Notes under the pieces: model-generated | What the model was told of the DNA's origin: nothing | Databases searched by the model: none | What the model saw: only the letters and a program-made list of their open reading frames with translations | Assembly (NCBI GenBank): GCA_000708835.1 | Contig: DF237345.1 | Span: 1-64,000 of the forward strand | Source: Klebsormidium nitens | Lineage: Eukaryota > Streptophyta > Klebsormidiophyceae > Klebsormidiales > Klebsormidiaceae | Direction of reading: 5' to 3' | Length of the DNA stretch: 64,000 nt | Position numbers and translations under genes: made by a program | Part shown: one piece after another, positions 11,501 to 23,311 of the stretch | Position numbering within the stretch: position 1 is the stretch's first letter | Layout of the letters: each line of letters begins with the position of its first letter

Positions 11501-12116
11501 CGCCCGAGGCACATGCTGTTTGTTGCTGGGAGTTGAGAGGTACTGATCAAGCAAAAGATTGCGTTCGGTTTCATTATGGATTAGCCCCGTGAAGGGTATT
11601 AGAGGCCTGGCACTGGTGGCCCGGTTGGCTTTGGGATTTAGAGCGGGAACGGGTGCGGAGAGTGCGCACTGGAATCTGGGTTTGTGCTGTCACCCATTAC
11701 GGAGCTTACCCTTTTTGGCACTTACCATTCATGGAATTCAAAAGTCAGAATCCTCATTCGGGATGTTACTTACCTCGACGAAAAGGCGAATGAAGGCTGC
11801 TCTTTGCCTGTCCCTATAAGGACTCCGGGCGAGAATCTCCTGGGGTCGCGCACTTTCTGGATCGAATAATCGTCACCACCAGTGCAACTCCCACATGGTC
11901 GAACAAACATATGTGAGCAACCCTTCAACCAGTCCTCTGTCAAGAGCTTAACATCGCTTCGCTTTTCCGCTTCAGGTCACGGAGCTCGCCATCATCGGCG
12001 GAACCGGAAAGTACCGCGGAGCGAACGGCTACGTCGTATCCGGCCTGGGCGTCGACATCAGCCCCGGCGCTGATGGCTCCATCCTGGCTTTCCCCAAAGA
12101 GTTCCGTCTGTTCTAG
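8524..12116 (+). CDS. Secreted Cys-module plus dirigent/AOC-barrel-like protein, copy A
   Basis: Exons 8524-8602, 9154-9338, 10219-10328, 11280-11457 and 11976-12116 join in phase to 230 residues. Residues 1-26 are a signal peptide (MKVASFLGVAAIAILALA...). Exon 2 encodes a six-Cys module (PCYNAPGNASICCPGACGPS) followed by a Pro/Thr/Ala-rich linker. The rest resembles the dirigent/allene oxide cyclase barrel: GTVYLAFDF, FGDICVYKGPIL, TTFYFTTGEIKG, and the diagnostic AIIGGTGKYRGANGYV. Dirigent proteins steer radical coupling of phenolics in the wall space; AOCs cyclise allene oxides. Which, if either, activity applies cannot be told. A paralogue with the same exon structure lies at 52837-57600 on the other strand. 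Partial tandem copies of exon 3 lie in introns 2 and 3. Confidence 0.82.
10000..10269 (+). repeat. Tandem duplication of intron 2 end plus first half of exon 3 (gene A)
   Basis: Copy 1 (10000-10133) and copy 2 (10134-10269) share the intron tail, an acceptor CAG and the first 51 exon bases (CTGGG(C/G)ACGGTTTACCTCGC...). Copy 2 runs on into the intact exon. Copy 1 keeps a good acceptor (CTCTCGTGCAG) but its frame reaches a stop about 30 codons in, so it is a decoy exon. Confidence 0.85.
10310..10447 (+). repeat. Tandem duplication of exon 3 end plus donor (gene A)
   Basis: GGCGACATCTGCGTTTACAA with its GTGAGC donor at 10310-10334 is repeated as GGCAACGTCTGCGTTTACAA at about 10398-10417. In the second copy the donor has decayed to TTGAGT. 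Similarity continues into the intron (GATGTCAGCAT against GACGTCAGCAT). Confidence 0.75.
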
Positions 12117-13310
12117 TTTACGGGGACTTGGAATTTTGGACATTGCATTTTAAGCTGTTAAAGTCCCAAGGTTCTGAGCTGGCTCGATGAACCTGAACCA
12201 CTAACGAGCGTAAGAACCGGGCATGCTTCGCGCCAGAAGAAGTCTTCATTGTGGAACTGAACTTCGTCAGCCCTTACGGTTGGGTTTTTGTCGAGTTCGT
12301 CAGAGGTAGTTGCTAGTTTGGTTCAGCTACTTATGATATACATACAGTCTGCAGACTTGGTCGTTACACCAAGCTGCACATCTATGAGGATTGGATGCGG
12401 TCCACTGCGTTGGAACATGGCGTACTTATATACGTCGTATATTTGGACGCTGGCACTGAACAAAGTCGAGGTGTACATTGTAAATTACAATGAACTTTCA
12501 GTTCCAACGTACCAGACTCATGGTGCCGACTCGATCAAAAAAGATTTTCGTGCGGATATACATCCAGCCAGCGCGATAAAAACAAATGGACTTGGACGTG
12601 CTGCCTGGCCCGGATGATGAACTTTGCAAGAATCTGCAACTCGATAGTCAATTCGTCGGGACGGTCATTCAAGGGCTCGCGCACATCATGTCAGATCTCA
12701 GCATCATTGCTACAACCGGAGAGTCGGACACGATTACGAAGCAGATCGGAATGCCATCAAGATTTGTACTTTCGATAGCGCCCAGTTGCGCACGCCCTAT
12801 ACATTTGACGTACAACCGTAGTGCACGGTCCTTGAGGGGCTACCATGATACTACTAGGGATAGAGCTCGGTTCAACGTGTAATGGATGGTCGAAACGGAA
12901 AATTGTTGATCGACCAGCTAGCATGAATAAAATAGATACAGATTCAGGAGTCGCCCAGTGGGCACATCAGTTTGACATTGACGCTCTTGGCAACCTGTTT
13001 ATTAGTGGACCTAACGGAAGGAATAAACTTAGTGCTGAACATACTGCTATGGCACCGCAACTCTAAATGCTGAACTCAAAGGGCCCTCAAGTCTACTATG
13101 CACAGGGCCAAGTTTTGAAGCTACAAAGGTTAGCTTTCCCCTACATTAGCAAGCTAGCAACTACGTGTCAGGTTCGTACTCCGCCATTACGATATGGCAG
13201 TACTAGTAGCGAGGCTTAGTTTAGCGCGTTAGTACACATCCCCTTGACAAATGGTTAATTAGCAAGCTATTTCAACTCGCGACGAATCCAAGAAGGATCC
13301 AATATACAAG
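12117..13310. other. Convergent intergenic region
   Basis: Holds the 3' ends of dirigent-like gene A (+) and the ERD4-like gene (-). No open frame here has a recognisable product or a phased splice structure. Confidence 0.5.
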
Positions 13311-16300
13311 TTATGCAGACTTCAGGCTGTTGCTCGTGAGAGGCTCCGAGTCCCGGTAGATCTCCGGGGCCTTGGAGGGGGGCGCCTCAATGTCAGTCTC
13401 AACGCTTTCGTTGACCATGTACTCGGGAGTGTACGCGGCCGTGACTTCTGCGACGCTGGGCTCCTCCTTCACGTCCTGGTGGAGAGCGCGGAGCGGTGTG
13501 GGTGAGCAAGCGACATACCAAGCAAAGACACGTCATTCTAATGGTTTACATTATGTAGAAAGGACATGTAGAAAGAGGATCAAGCCTGCTGCGCAGATGC
13601 AGAGACGCTGGACTTCGTTCAAATGTCGGTTGAAGCTGGCGTGTATGCGTGCTTTAACGCCAACGCGGCAGACGTACTTGAATCCAGGAATCTGGACAGC
13701 AATCTCATTTGCCATGGCGGGAGTCGCAACTCGAAAGTCGTCAAAGTGCAAACAAGAACCTCCACGGTCAAAACGAGCAGACCAGAACAAAGTCCTGAAA
13801 ACTGGAGATCAGCAGACTTTTCGTAGACTCATAAATTCAAAGTCGGTAAATTCTGAGTCCACCGCACCAGGAGCGCGACCCCCGAAGGCCGTGGACGAGA
13901 AGCGCGCCTCTAAGCGCTTCTAATGTAGATACTGGAGGAACAGCAATCAAGAAACGCAGAGCGACTTGCACCAGTTTAGCACCCGACACAGACCCCAAAA
14001 CATCAACTCATGCTGAAACCCGAGCCCTCACCTGGAGCGCGACCTCGATGGCCGTGGACGAGAAGCGCGTCTCGAGGCTCTTCTTGGTGTAGAGGTGGAA
14101 GACGGCGGTCAGGATGGGCAGCGGGATGAGCACGGGCGTCGCCGTGAACTGCATGATCCCGAAGTAGCCCAGCAGCGTGATCTGCGACACGAAGAGCGAC
14201 GCCAGGAAGCGCTTGTGGATGTGCGGGTACATGCGCCCGCCGCTCTCGTAGTCGGGGACCATCACCTCCAGGGCCTGCAGGATCAGGGGAAGATCGGGTT
14301 AAACTTGAAGGGTTCAAGTTTAAAGTAGGGAGGGTTCAGGTAATGCAAGCCTATTAGAAGCTCTTACCAACATTACATGCCCGTAGTCGGGGACCATCAC
14401 CTCGAGCGCCTGCAGGGACAGGGGATATCAGGGTTTAACTTGAAGGGTTTAGGGCTTCATTTGGAGGGTTTAGGTGCTTATAAATCCAAACCTGGAAGAC
14501 ATCTGTACCGAGGTACGTGCGCCCGCCGCTCTCGTAGTCGGGGACCATCTCGTCGAGCGCCTGCAGGGTTAGGGGAATATCAGGGTTAGAATGAAGGGTT
14601 TAAGGCTGGAATCTGGAGGGGTTTAGGTGCTTAGGTTATCCAAACCTGAGAGACATTTGTACCGAGGTACATGTGGGCGCCGCTCTTGTAGTCCGGGACC
14701 ATCACCTCAAGTGCCTGCAGAGAACGGGGTTATGGGTTTTTAGGGCTTGAAGTCTTGAAGGTTTTCAGTAGTTTGGAGTCCCTAGGTTTGAGAGACACTT
14801 GTACCGAGGTACGTGCGCCCGCCGCTCTCGTAGTCAGGAACCATCACCTCGAGCGCCTGCAGGCTTAGGGGAATGTTTGAAGGGGTTCAGGCTGAAGGGG
14901 TTAAGGCTTAATCCTAGAGGGTTCAGGTATGCTCAGGTGAACTTAAACCGAAAGACACTATACCAAGGTACATGCGCGCGTCGCTCTCGTAGTCCGGGAC
15001 CATCACCTCAAGTGCCTGCGGGGAACGGGCTTATAAAATTTGCCTTTCCAACTTCGAAATTTCGAGAACCTAGGAGTTTGACGGATAGTGTGAGGTACAT
15101 GCGACCGTCACTCTTGGAGTGAAGGAACCATCACCTCGAGCACCTGCGGGGGTTTGGGGATATCGGGAATTTAATTTTGAAGGATTTAAGGCTGGAATTT
15201 GGAGGGTTTAGGTGCTTAGGTATCCAAACCTGAGAGACACCTGTACAAAGGTACATGCGCCCGCCGCTCTCGTAGTCGGAACTCATTACTTCCAGGGCCT
15301 GCAGCTTTAAGGGGGATGCTGTTGTTAAAACCCACGGGTTTAGAGCTTGATTGGGGATTAGGTACTTTAAAAACGCCTAAAGCGAGACACTCATGCCAAG
15401 GTACATTCGTCCGCCGCTCTCGTAATCAAGGAGCGTGGCCTCTGGGGAAGATCACGTAGGCATTCAGGACGTAGAATCGCGGGATTTGACGCACCTCAGT
15501 TGAGGATTTCAGCTGCCCAGCTTACAAGCTACCCATGGAACATACCCTCTATATCCTGCCAACAGCAGGGGCAGTGTCTGGGACTTGAGGTTTGCCGTAC
15601 ATACTCGAAATTTGTGAAGCACTTTCGCGCAAATGCTGAAGGGTTTTGTCCTCGGGACAAACGGCAGCCGCTCTTGCGGACTTTGAATAAGCAGGTTTGG
15701 CTTTCTGATTGAAGGTGGAAAAACGGAGGGGTTCTCGGATGCGATTATGAGGGACCCGGAAATTCAGCGTGTTTTGAGAAAGCAAAAGAGTCAGGATTGG
15801 AAAATGCGGGCAAACTTCCCAACAAACACAGGCGCCTTGAAAGGCAGTCCTGGCGAAAAGTGAACGCTACTGATCGAAGTGATTGCGAGGGCTAGTCCGA
15901 TCGGAAAGTCGAGATGCGCTTGAGTGTGCTTACCAAGTTCTTTTTGACCACGTAGCTCAGTCCGAAGTATAGCACACAGAAGGGGAGGATGATGGGCGCA
16001 ATAACAGCGTAGCACCTGCACAGCAAACTTAAAGAATCAACGAACAGTAAGGGGGACACAGGCACCCCATCTGTAAACTCGATCCTTATTCATCGAGAAA
16101 CAGGGAAAGGCGTTCGAGAAGGGGAAGAGGGGAGATAGAGAGAACGGGCAGAGCGGTCAAGAATGTAACAAATAAGAGCAACGCTCGTTCCTCACAAGAA
16201 AGAGATAAAAAAGGGACAGGAGCAAAGAGAGGGACAAAGGACTAGTACAGCATGAAGAGGGAGGACAATTCCGCCAATCAGCCTTTGTTCCCGTAGAATA

Positions 16301-19300
16301 TACAAGAGAACGACGCGACGGGGCAGAGACCGAGTTGACAGTACCCCGAGAAAAAAGAAAAGAAGAAAACGAGACGAAGAAAGCAAAAGCGTTCGCACCA
16401 CAAAGGAAGACTTTTCAGCTCGAGGATGACGGACGATGAGAAGGTCGTTTGGCACGATAAACCCGTGGCCGGAAATAAGCAGAAAGGAGACGCAACAGAA
16501 GAGTGGACATTTTGCCCTTCTCAAGCAAAGGGACCGGGAAAAAGGGGCATTCGGCTCACATTCCGAGAATGACCATGAGCAGATCGTTCGGCACGTTGGC
16601 CCCGTAGTTGAACTGGCCGGGCGCCCACGCGGCGAGCTTCTCCTCCTCGGTCTTGACCAGGAATTTGAGCTTGACCAGGTAGATCAATGCGCGCACGACC
16701 TGGGAGAGCGCGAGCCCGTTGCCGATGAACGTCTTGAGCGCGATGAAGGTGATGAAGAACGTCGCCTGCTGCGGGATGGACGACCCCAGCAGATCCACGA
16801 TGCCGGACGGGTTCTTGGTCATCTGCGGGGGAGGGTTAAGGGCAAGGGTTAGGGGTGAGGCTCAGAGGATTGAAAGATTCCTCCCTAGATCAACTAGGCG
16901 GAAGTCTTACCCAGTTCTCAGGCATGCTGGTTCTGGTGGGCGAGCCGCATGGAAACACCACCTTTGTGAGCGGGTGTTTCTGACCGTTGGGCAGACCTCT
17001 GGAGACCTTAACACGCCCTTCACCGTTCTGCGAAAGAATCCACTTCGAACCTTGTACGTGGGCCCGTTAGCAGGGCACTTCCGTCAAACCAGAGGTGCAA
17101 AGGGCTTGTCTGCATGACGAGAGCGTTGAGCACACCGAGCCAACAGGTCGCGAATTCAAGCCCTCCTGCCTATTCAAGTTGCGAACACATAGCTATGAAA
17201 GCTACGGCTTCATGGCGGCACTAGTTTCGGACATACGCAGAGCACGCGACCGGAGCAAGGACGCACCTGCTTCAGCTGGCCGAGTGCAGAGCCGGCGACG
17301 GTGACTCCGAGGAAGACGTTGAAGACCATGAAGTAGTAGTACTGCAAGAAAAATAAATTGTGTCAATACAGTGGCGAGCTATTTTTGTGAAGAGCAGGGT
17401 CCAGAGATCGCTGCGCAACCGCATTGCAAACTTGAGTAAGCTCTCCTTTGCGACGTAGTCTCCCTGAATGGACTTGCCACAAGGAAAACAAGAAAGATTT
17501 AGATGGTAAAAAGTCCGAGTCGGATGCCTGAGCTATGCAGAGCGTTGCATCTGCGCCATCAACATGAACCCGGCTCGGCGGCCCCTTGATCCTGAACGAG
17601 CCTCGTGCGCTGACGAACGGAGGGCTGCCACGTGGCAGCTGTGGTTCCCACCTTGCCGGCGGTGCCGCGGTTGGCGTGCGCAATGGAGGCGATGCCCTCC
17701 TTTACGGTGAGGAAGAGGAGTAGCTTGGGTAGGATGGCCAGGAAGATGATGAGGGCCAGCTGGGGGAGGAACGCCTGCAGGATCGCGCTTATCGCGGAAC
17801 TGCGGAGATGAGCAAGAGTGGGTGTCAGTTACGAGAAGGCAGGCAAACTGAGCTTCGTTTTGATTGTGAGAGGAACGCCTGCAGAATGGAGCTCACGGAC
17901 CGAGCTAGGAAAGCGGGTAGGAAGAGGCAGATACAGGAGGAAGAGGGTCTAAAGGATCAAGAGCTGTTGACATTTCATCTCTTAAGGACAGCGTCGTTGA
18001 GTTGGAACAAACAGGGAATGAGATCAGGACGATGTAAGGAGGGAAAAAGGTCGGTAAACATTGGCTGGAACGATGTGCGGCCGCGTCTGTGACCACCCCT
18101 TCTACTAATGAAGCTCAACAAGAGACAAAGTCAATCACATAGGATCAGGGACTATTACAAGCGGGGGAAGATGTCCGATAAGCAGCAGGGGTTTGCGGGA
18201 CAAGCTGAAGTACAGAGAGCATCGACGAATGAAAGGGCCAACTGAAGCTCGTACACTGATTGAACCGAAGAACGACGCCCTCGAACATAGTCGGAACGGC
18301 TTCAGTGTGAGCCAACAGTCACGCTGCACTCACATGTTGAAGACCGACTTGAGGAAGGGCGCAAACTTCTTGAGGTTGTCGAGCGTGCTGAAGCCGGAGA
18401 CGATGGTGATGGGGATCATGAAGAAGAAGACGATGAGGAACGTGATGCCGTAGACCGCGCTCTGCCGCACGAACTTCTCCCACCACGGGATGCCCAGGTT
18501 GGCCCAGATGACGTCACGCGGCTCCGGCGCGACCTGCGTCTGCCACGTCTCGGCCTTCTTCGCATGGACAGACTGTGGGGAAAAGAGGGGAAGACCAGGT
18601 CAGTTCACAGAGTTATTTGTTTAGAAGAAGACAGCAGAGAGGGTTTGGGTGGGGGCGGCTGTGTGGGTCCGCCCGAGGTCGAGTATCTTGGCCTGGACAG
18701 AATGCTGACGAGAGGTGAATTTAGTATCCAAGGGCGGCTTAATGCTTTGCAGATTGGAAGAACGTGCAAGCTGTCGGGCTTTCACGAGACGACGGGGTGG
18801 TCGGGTAGAGCGAGATGGAAGTCAAAAGAGAATCTGCTTGGAGGTAGCCACGAATCGACAATAGGTGCTGCAGGTACCCATGTTGCAACTTTGTCATGGA
18901 ACTTCTCCGTAAGATTGTCTAAACACAGAAGTAGGTTGTCAGAATCGCAACCAAAGACTCCATCCTTACCTGAGCGGCCATAGTCGCAACGGCCCTGGAA
19001 TTGAAGTAGACCATTGCGGAGTTGATCGTCCTGTCGTTCGTAGTGGCGGCCTGCTCGTCAGCCAGCTTGGCCCCCAGCGCAGCAAGCTGGTCGCGGCACC
19101 AGTCAATGGTGTCCACCTGAAAAACGAGAAATTACTCTTGTTCCAAATCTGGTTGCAAGGCCTGAGCTTTAGGAGGGTTTGGCGTCTCGACAGCGGTTTG
19201 CAAGTGCACGTAACCTGGCGGCCTGGCTGAAGGCCCCACTCGGCGACCATGGAGTGCATATGCGGCTTACTTGCTGCTGCAACTCCTCACCTGACTTCGC

Positions 19301-21676
19301 ACCACCATTCTGTCTTGTAACGCTGATAAGCGGATCATTGACACCTTCAAGGACGCCGCGACAATGATATACATTGGTTAAGACAACAGGCCCTTGCTGA
19401 AGTAAAAATTCGGAGGCCCTTGTTTCCTGCTCGACTGGGATTTGAGGTTTACCTTGTTGCCAACCAGCCCCAGGAACCCCACTTTGTGCTGGGGCCTTTT
19501 GGCCTTCTCAACGTCCTTTCTCTGCGCCTCAGCGTAGACCGCCTCAGCGTGGGCCAGCTTCTTGCGAATCTTCTCCTTCTCCTGGTACACCTTCTCCACC
19601 TGCCACGCACGAGGCACGGTCAGGGATGAAATGGTGAATCACTTTCTCTACGAACTGCCGCAGACTTCCCCGGTGGCTCTACAAGTTGCTTGGTTTCAAT
19701 CATCAGAGAATCCTGGTTTTCCCTAACGGCCTTTTGCGTTGCTTAGCTCCAGGTCGCAAGGGGTCACATTCCTGTACACAAGTCGTTCGCCTTTAAAACC
19801 GGTTTCAAGTGATTCTTTAGTAAGCAGACCAAAGCATCAACTGGGATTGACATCAGCAATGGTCACACCATGTTCATAACCGGATCGCTCTGAGGAGCTT
19901 CACCGCTCTGAGGAAGCTTCTTGACACCCTTGGCAGATTCAGATTGAAGTCACTGACCTTGGCGTATTTTGAGATCACTGTTGCAGACTCGAATGTCCCT
20001 GGGTGCAGCCTCCGGAAGAAGCTGTCGACTTGCGAGTGGCGCGTCTTGGCGTCCGCTTCGGGGATGTCGGTGACGAGGACGGCGTATTGACGGGGCGCCG
20101 CTCTAGTTACACCACCCAGGAACAGGGCTCGCAGGTCTGACATCTTCTTGTAGTTGGTCCACAGGAAGTAGTAGGCGGTAATTGCGACAAAGTAGCAGGC
20201 AAACGCATGGCACCATAGTCTGGCAGACTTCTGCACGTGCAGAGAATTATGTGTGTGAGAATATGGAAAAAGCATGGAAAACCATTCAAATGAGATTGAG
20301 AGAATCGAAGAATGTTGAGGAGTATGAGCGGGATTGGTATTGCAGATGTACGACTTGCATTTTAGCTTCCTATGCCTGGAATCCTACGGCACTGTAATCT
20401 GGTCATGATTGAAAGAGTCAACAGATTTGGCAAGTCTTCTGTGACTACATCTAAGAAGCATTAGTCAACAGCGAATGGGGGAAAGCCGACAAGCTAAACA
20501 ATTTGAAGGTTCAACCGGCGACCGGTGGCAACCAGCTTTTACGAGTTTGTGAAGATCCTCGTGGGAAAAACACAAGGCTTGTCCAATGAAGGGTAGGAAA
20601 ACGAGCAGTTGCGACACATGGTTGGATCACACCGTCACAGGCATTCCATCGAAACAGGATTTGATTGTTGAGACCTTTGGCTGCTGCACCATAGCAAGCA
20701 AACAATACTGATAGCTTCGCCTTCATGAAACAAACTAGGAAGAAACTTTTTGACTTAGAGAAGCAGGATGTTGTCACCTTTGAGATGTTTCCCATGCTCA
20801 TCTTGTCGAAACCAGTAAACTGAATCTGTTTGTTGGGATCTGCCACCACATCGGGAGTGGAGTTGAAGTCTTCATAGTAGCCGCCAGTCACGTTTACTGG
20901 GAGCTCAATGATGATGCAGTACAGCATTGACACTCCGAAAATCTGGATCGCTGCACGGGGATGGTCAGCTCACGAGTCAGGCAGGAAGCGCTGTGGTGGC
21001 TACAATCAGGAACGACCAGAGTAAATTTTTTTTGATACAACCCTGAACAGCAAAGTGGATTCCAGGGGCAAAATTATGATCATAGTTTTTCTAGAAACTT
21101 GGGAGGTGGTGCTATTCCGGATGCTAACAATTCTCAATGGGGACCTGTAAGAGAAGGTGTGATCAATCGTTCACCACAGGAAGTGCATCTCTTGTCCGAA
21201 GAAGCTCGTTAGCTCCTACAATCCAATCTACCAATCTGACACGTCTGATTGCACTCCATTGCACCTGCTTAATGCATTCTGCTTCAGGCGCAACTATTGC
21301 AAAACGTTCCCTACATTTTTTAGCAACCACCCCCCATTCATGAAGCACCTTTTAAACCCAGTCAAATACATACTCGATGTATGATCCGGTAGCCCAAGCA
21401 CTCACCCGTCTTGAACAGCGTGATGTAAACCAGCGCATCGAGTCCCGCTCTCTCTGCGAGCTCCGTATCGCTCGCCCTAATGGCATCCCTCAGCCATGTG
21501 AAAGGGCCCACAGACTTTGGATCAGGGGCCCCTGAACCCTGTAGTACTCTCTTGCTGTAGTAGATGACAGCGAGGCTGGCCCTCTTCACGAGCACCAGGA
21601 AGACCACAAAGAGCACAGCAAAGATCACGATGTTGGTAAACAGGGACGTGAGGAAAGCGCTAGTGCTTGTCGTCAT
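13311..21676 (-). CDS. ERD4: ERD4/OSCA-type mechanosensitive, Ca-permeable channel
   Basis: Exons, in plus coordinates and transcription order: 21406-21676, 20778-20950, 19958-20230, 19453-19599, 18970-19116, 18334-18572, 17652-17799, 17267-17341, 16560-16822, 15934-16015, 14032-14274, 13311-13475. All are GT-AG and in phase, giving 741 residues (Arabidopsis ERD4 is about 725). It has an N-terminal TM segment (about 8-32), then further TM segments, a cytosolic loop with QYAVLVTDIPEAD and the coiled VEKVYQEKEKIRKKL-HAEAVY part, APEPRDVIWANLGIPWW, and the DUF221/CSC1 pore region (FLPQLALIIFLAILPKLL; IPQQATFFITFIALK; YGANVPNDLL). VPDYESGGRMYPHIHKRFLASLF matches ERD4 rather than OSCA1. The family forms dimeric hyperosmolality- or stretch-gated cation channels in plasma or organelle membranes. 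The intron before exon 11 contains a large tandem array of exon-11 fragments. Confidence 0.92.
13865..13935 (-). repeat. Degenerate copy of the 3' end of ERD4 exon 11 in the next intron
   Basis: GGAGCGCGACC...GGCCGTGGACGAGAAGCGCG at 13870-13905 matches the exon end at about 14034-14069 (plus strand). The copy carries substitutions and small indels and is not used in the protein model. Confidence 0.75.
14371..15443 (-). repeat. Eight-copy tandem array of splice acceptor plus exon-11 5' half in an ERD4 intron
   Basis: Beyond the functional exon 11 edge (14227-14274), eight more copies end near 14414, 14567, 14720, 14861, 15019, 15149, 15304 and 15443. Spacing is 130-157 bp, average about 146. 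On the minus strand most read ...CTGCAG then codons for ALEVMVPDYESGGRMY followed by CTCGGTAC in place of the real continuation (PHIHKR). Six copies stay open for about 16 codons with few replacements (for example VPDYKSGAHMY, VPDYESDARMY); the first is truncated and the one at 15093-15149 has an indel. Spacers share (A)GGGTTTAGG and CCTGAGAGACACTTGTACC motifs. This is an intronic satellite built from an exon edge. Confidence 0.9.
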
Positions 21677-23311
21677 TGTTGCAGGGTCTTTTCAGGCGCT
21701 GATGGACAGGATTGCGGCTTGCCGTTTTACCAAGTTACAACATTGAGGCACAAATGGAACGACAGCCACTGGATTAGCAATGTACTTCCAGTTTCATTGC
21801 TGTGTTTATGTTCCATCGGCAGAGCAGGGCGGGGACACAAACAGAACCGCGTCACCAAAATGTGGCACCTTTCTTCTCCAATGCACTCTTTCTGAGGTCC
21901 AAGCTGAAATTTTTTTCTCTGCATGCAGCAGGTTGCCGCCCTTCGCTGTTCAAGCTATCAAACAACCCAGAACTTTGCAGCCATTTGACCGCTGACCAGA
22001 CCACAAAAATGCTCAAGGATTCTCTGATCAGAGGAGAGAGCGTCACAGGTGACAGGAGCGGTCCAGCTGGAGACCGAGTCTGGAGTCTGGAGTCTGGAGT
22101 CTGGACTTGCAACTCGACATTGCCACCCTGGCAAAATCTGACCAGTCACGGGACCCCAAAATCACGGCATTATTGGGTCTCACAGTTACCAGTTTATTCG
22201 AAGGGATTTTGACACAGGCTCAGCCTGGAGGCTGGTCTGGGGCACTCCCAAGGAGCAGATGGTAATATTGGGAAAGCTGTCAAAATCTGGGACGATCCGT
22301 CCGCTTATGAATTACAGACGCCCGTTGATATTGTACCAAATCGAACCAGATCTCCAAAGTTTTACCGCCAGCTGGGATGGTAAATCTGCGTATCCCAGAT
22401 AGATCCTCATAACCATGTCAACCCTCCGATTGCTACCGGTCCAGTCATCGAACGGCTGTCATAGGCTCCAGATTTTCTGGACAGGTCTCGGTCGGAACTC
22501 CCTCATGACTTTCAATCAGACCGCGTTATGGGTTGTACCGTAAACCGGTAGCTGGCGCTCGGCAATATCTTGCGTCATATCAAATTTGAATTGCATCATG
22601 ATTCGTGTCACATGATCGGATATTTCGTCAGCACTACGATGTTCTCCACCGTCAGATACATCGGACACGTGCCATGAACGGTTTGATTTGCAAAGAGTTT
22701 CACCACTCCCGCAACTGACCATCTGTTCAATAACGGTAATCGGACGTTCCGAAACAGCCGGGCATGGCATTGGTAAGACTAAACATAGCCGGGTAGGTAG
22801 ACTCTGAGACGGTAGTCTTCCACGGCTCGAATCCGCTGTCCTAAGAGTCGATGCAAGTTTTCAAGACGTGCATGCCAGATGAGCGAGAGTCGAGAGTCGA
22901 TAGATGGGAACGGCTACGAACTTCGGATAGCGAATAGCTGGTTGCAACGGTTCAAGAGGAAGTATTGACATCACAATAAACATGAGAACATGAAGCTTGA
23001 TCGAAGCTAAATGTTGTGTGCTACATCGCAAACCATGAGCTGCATCAGATTCTCCAAGAGCCAAGATTGTGCGAACTTGCTAGCTCAGAAAGTAGTCCAA
23101 GGTAGCGTTCGCTCATGCTACAAACGGCAACATCCCCGTTATAGCCAATCATTAACAAGTTACCGCCTCAAACACAACATTCTTTCTTCTCGAAACTCCC
23201 TGTACAGACTTGACTATGCACACCGACTATCGTTACGCTCCATTCAAAACACCCATGCTCGTTCATCTACAGATACCTGCTACTAGCCTTCTAAACCCTC
23301 CTCAGAGCTAC
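21677..23311. other. Region between the ERD4-like gene start and the NUFIP-like gene end
   Basis: Promoter side of the ERD4-like gene and 3' side of the NUFIP-like gene, both on -. No further coding region recognised. It contains the 7-bp microsatellite at 22076-22103. Confidence 0.5.
22076..22103. repeat. Microsatellite (GAGTCTG)x4
   Basis: Four perfect head-to-tail copies of GAGTCTG. Length polymorphism is likely; no function is implied. Confidence 0.95.

Noticed and set aside
14275-15380. TTTAGGG-like motifs suggesting interstitial telomeric repeats
   Set aside because: They occur once per 146 bp unit as part of the spacer and never as consecutive telomere repeats.
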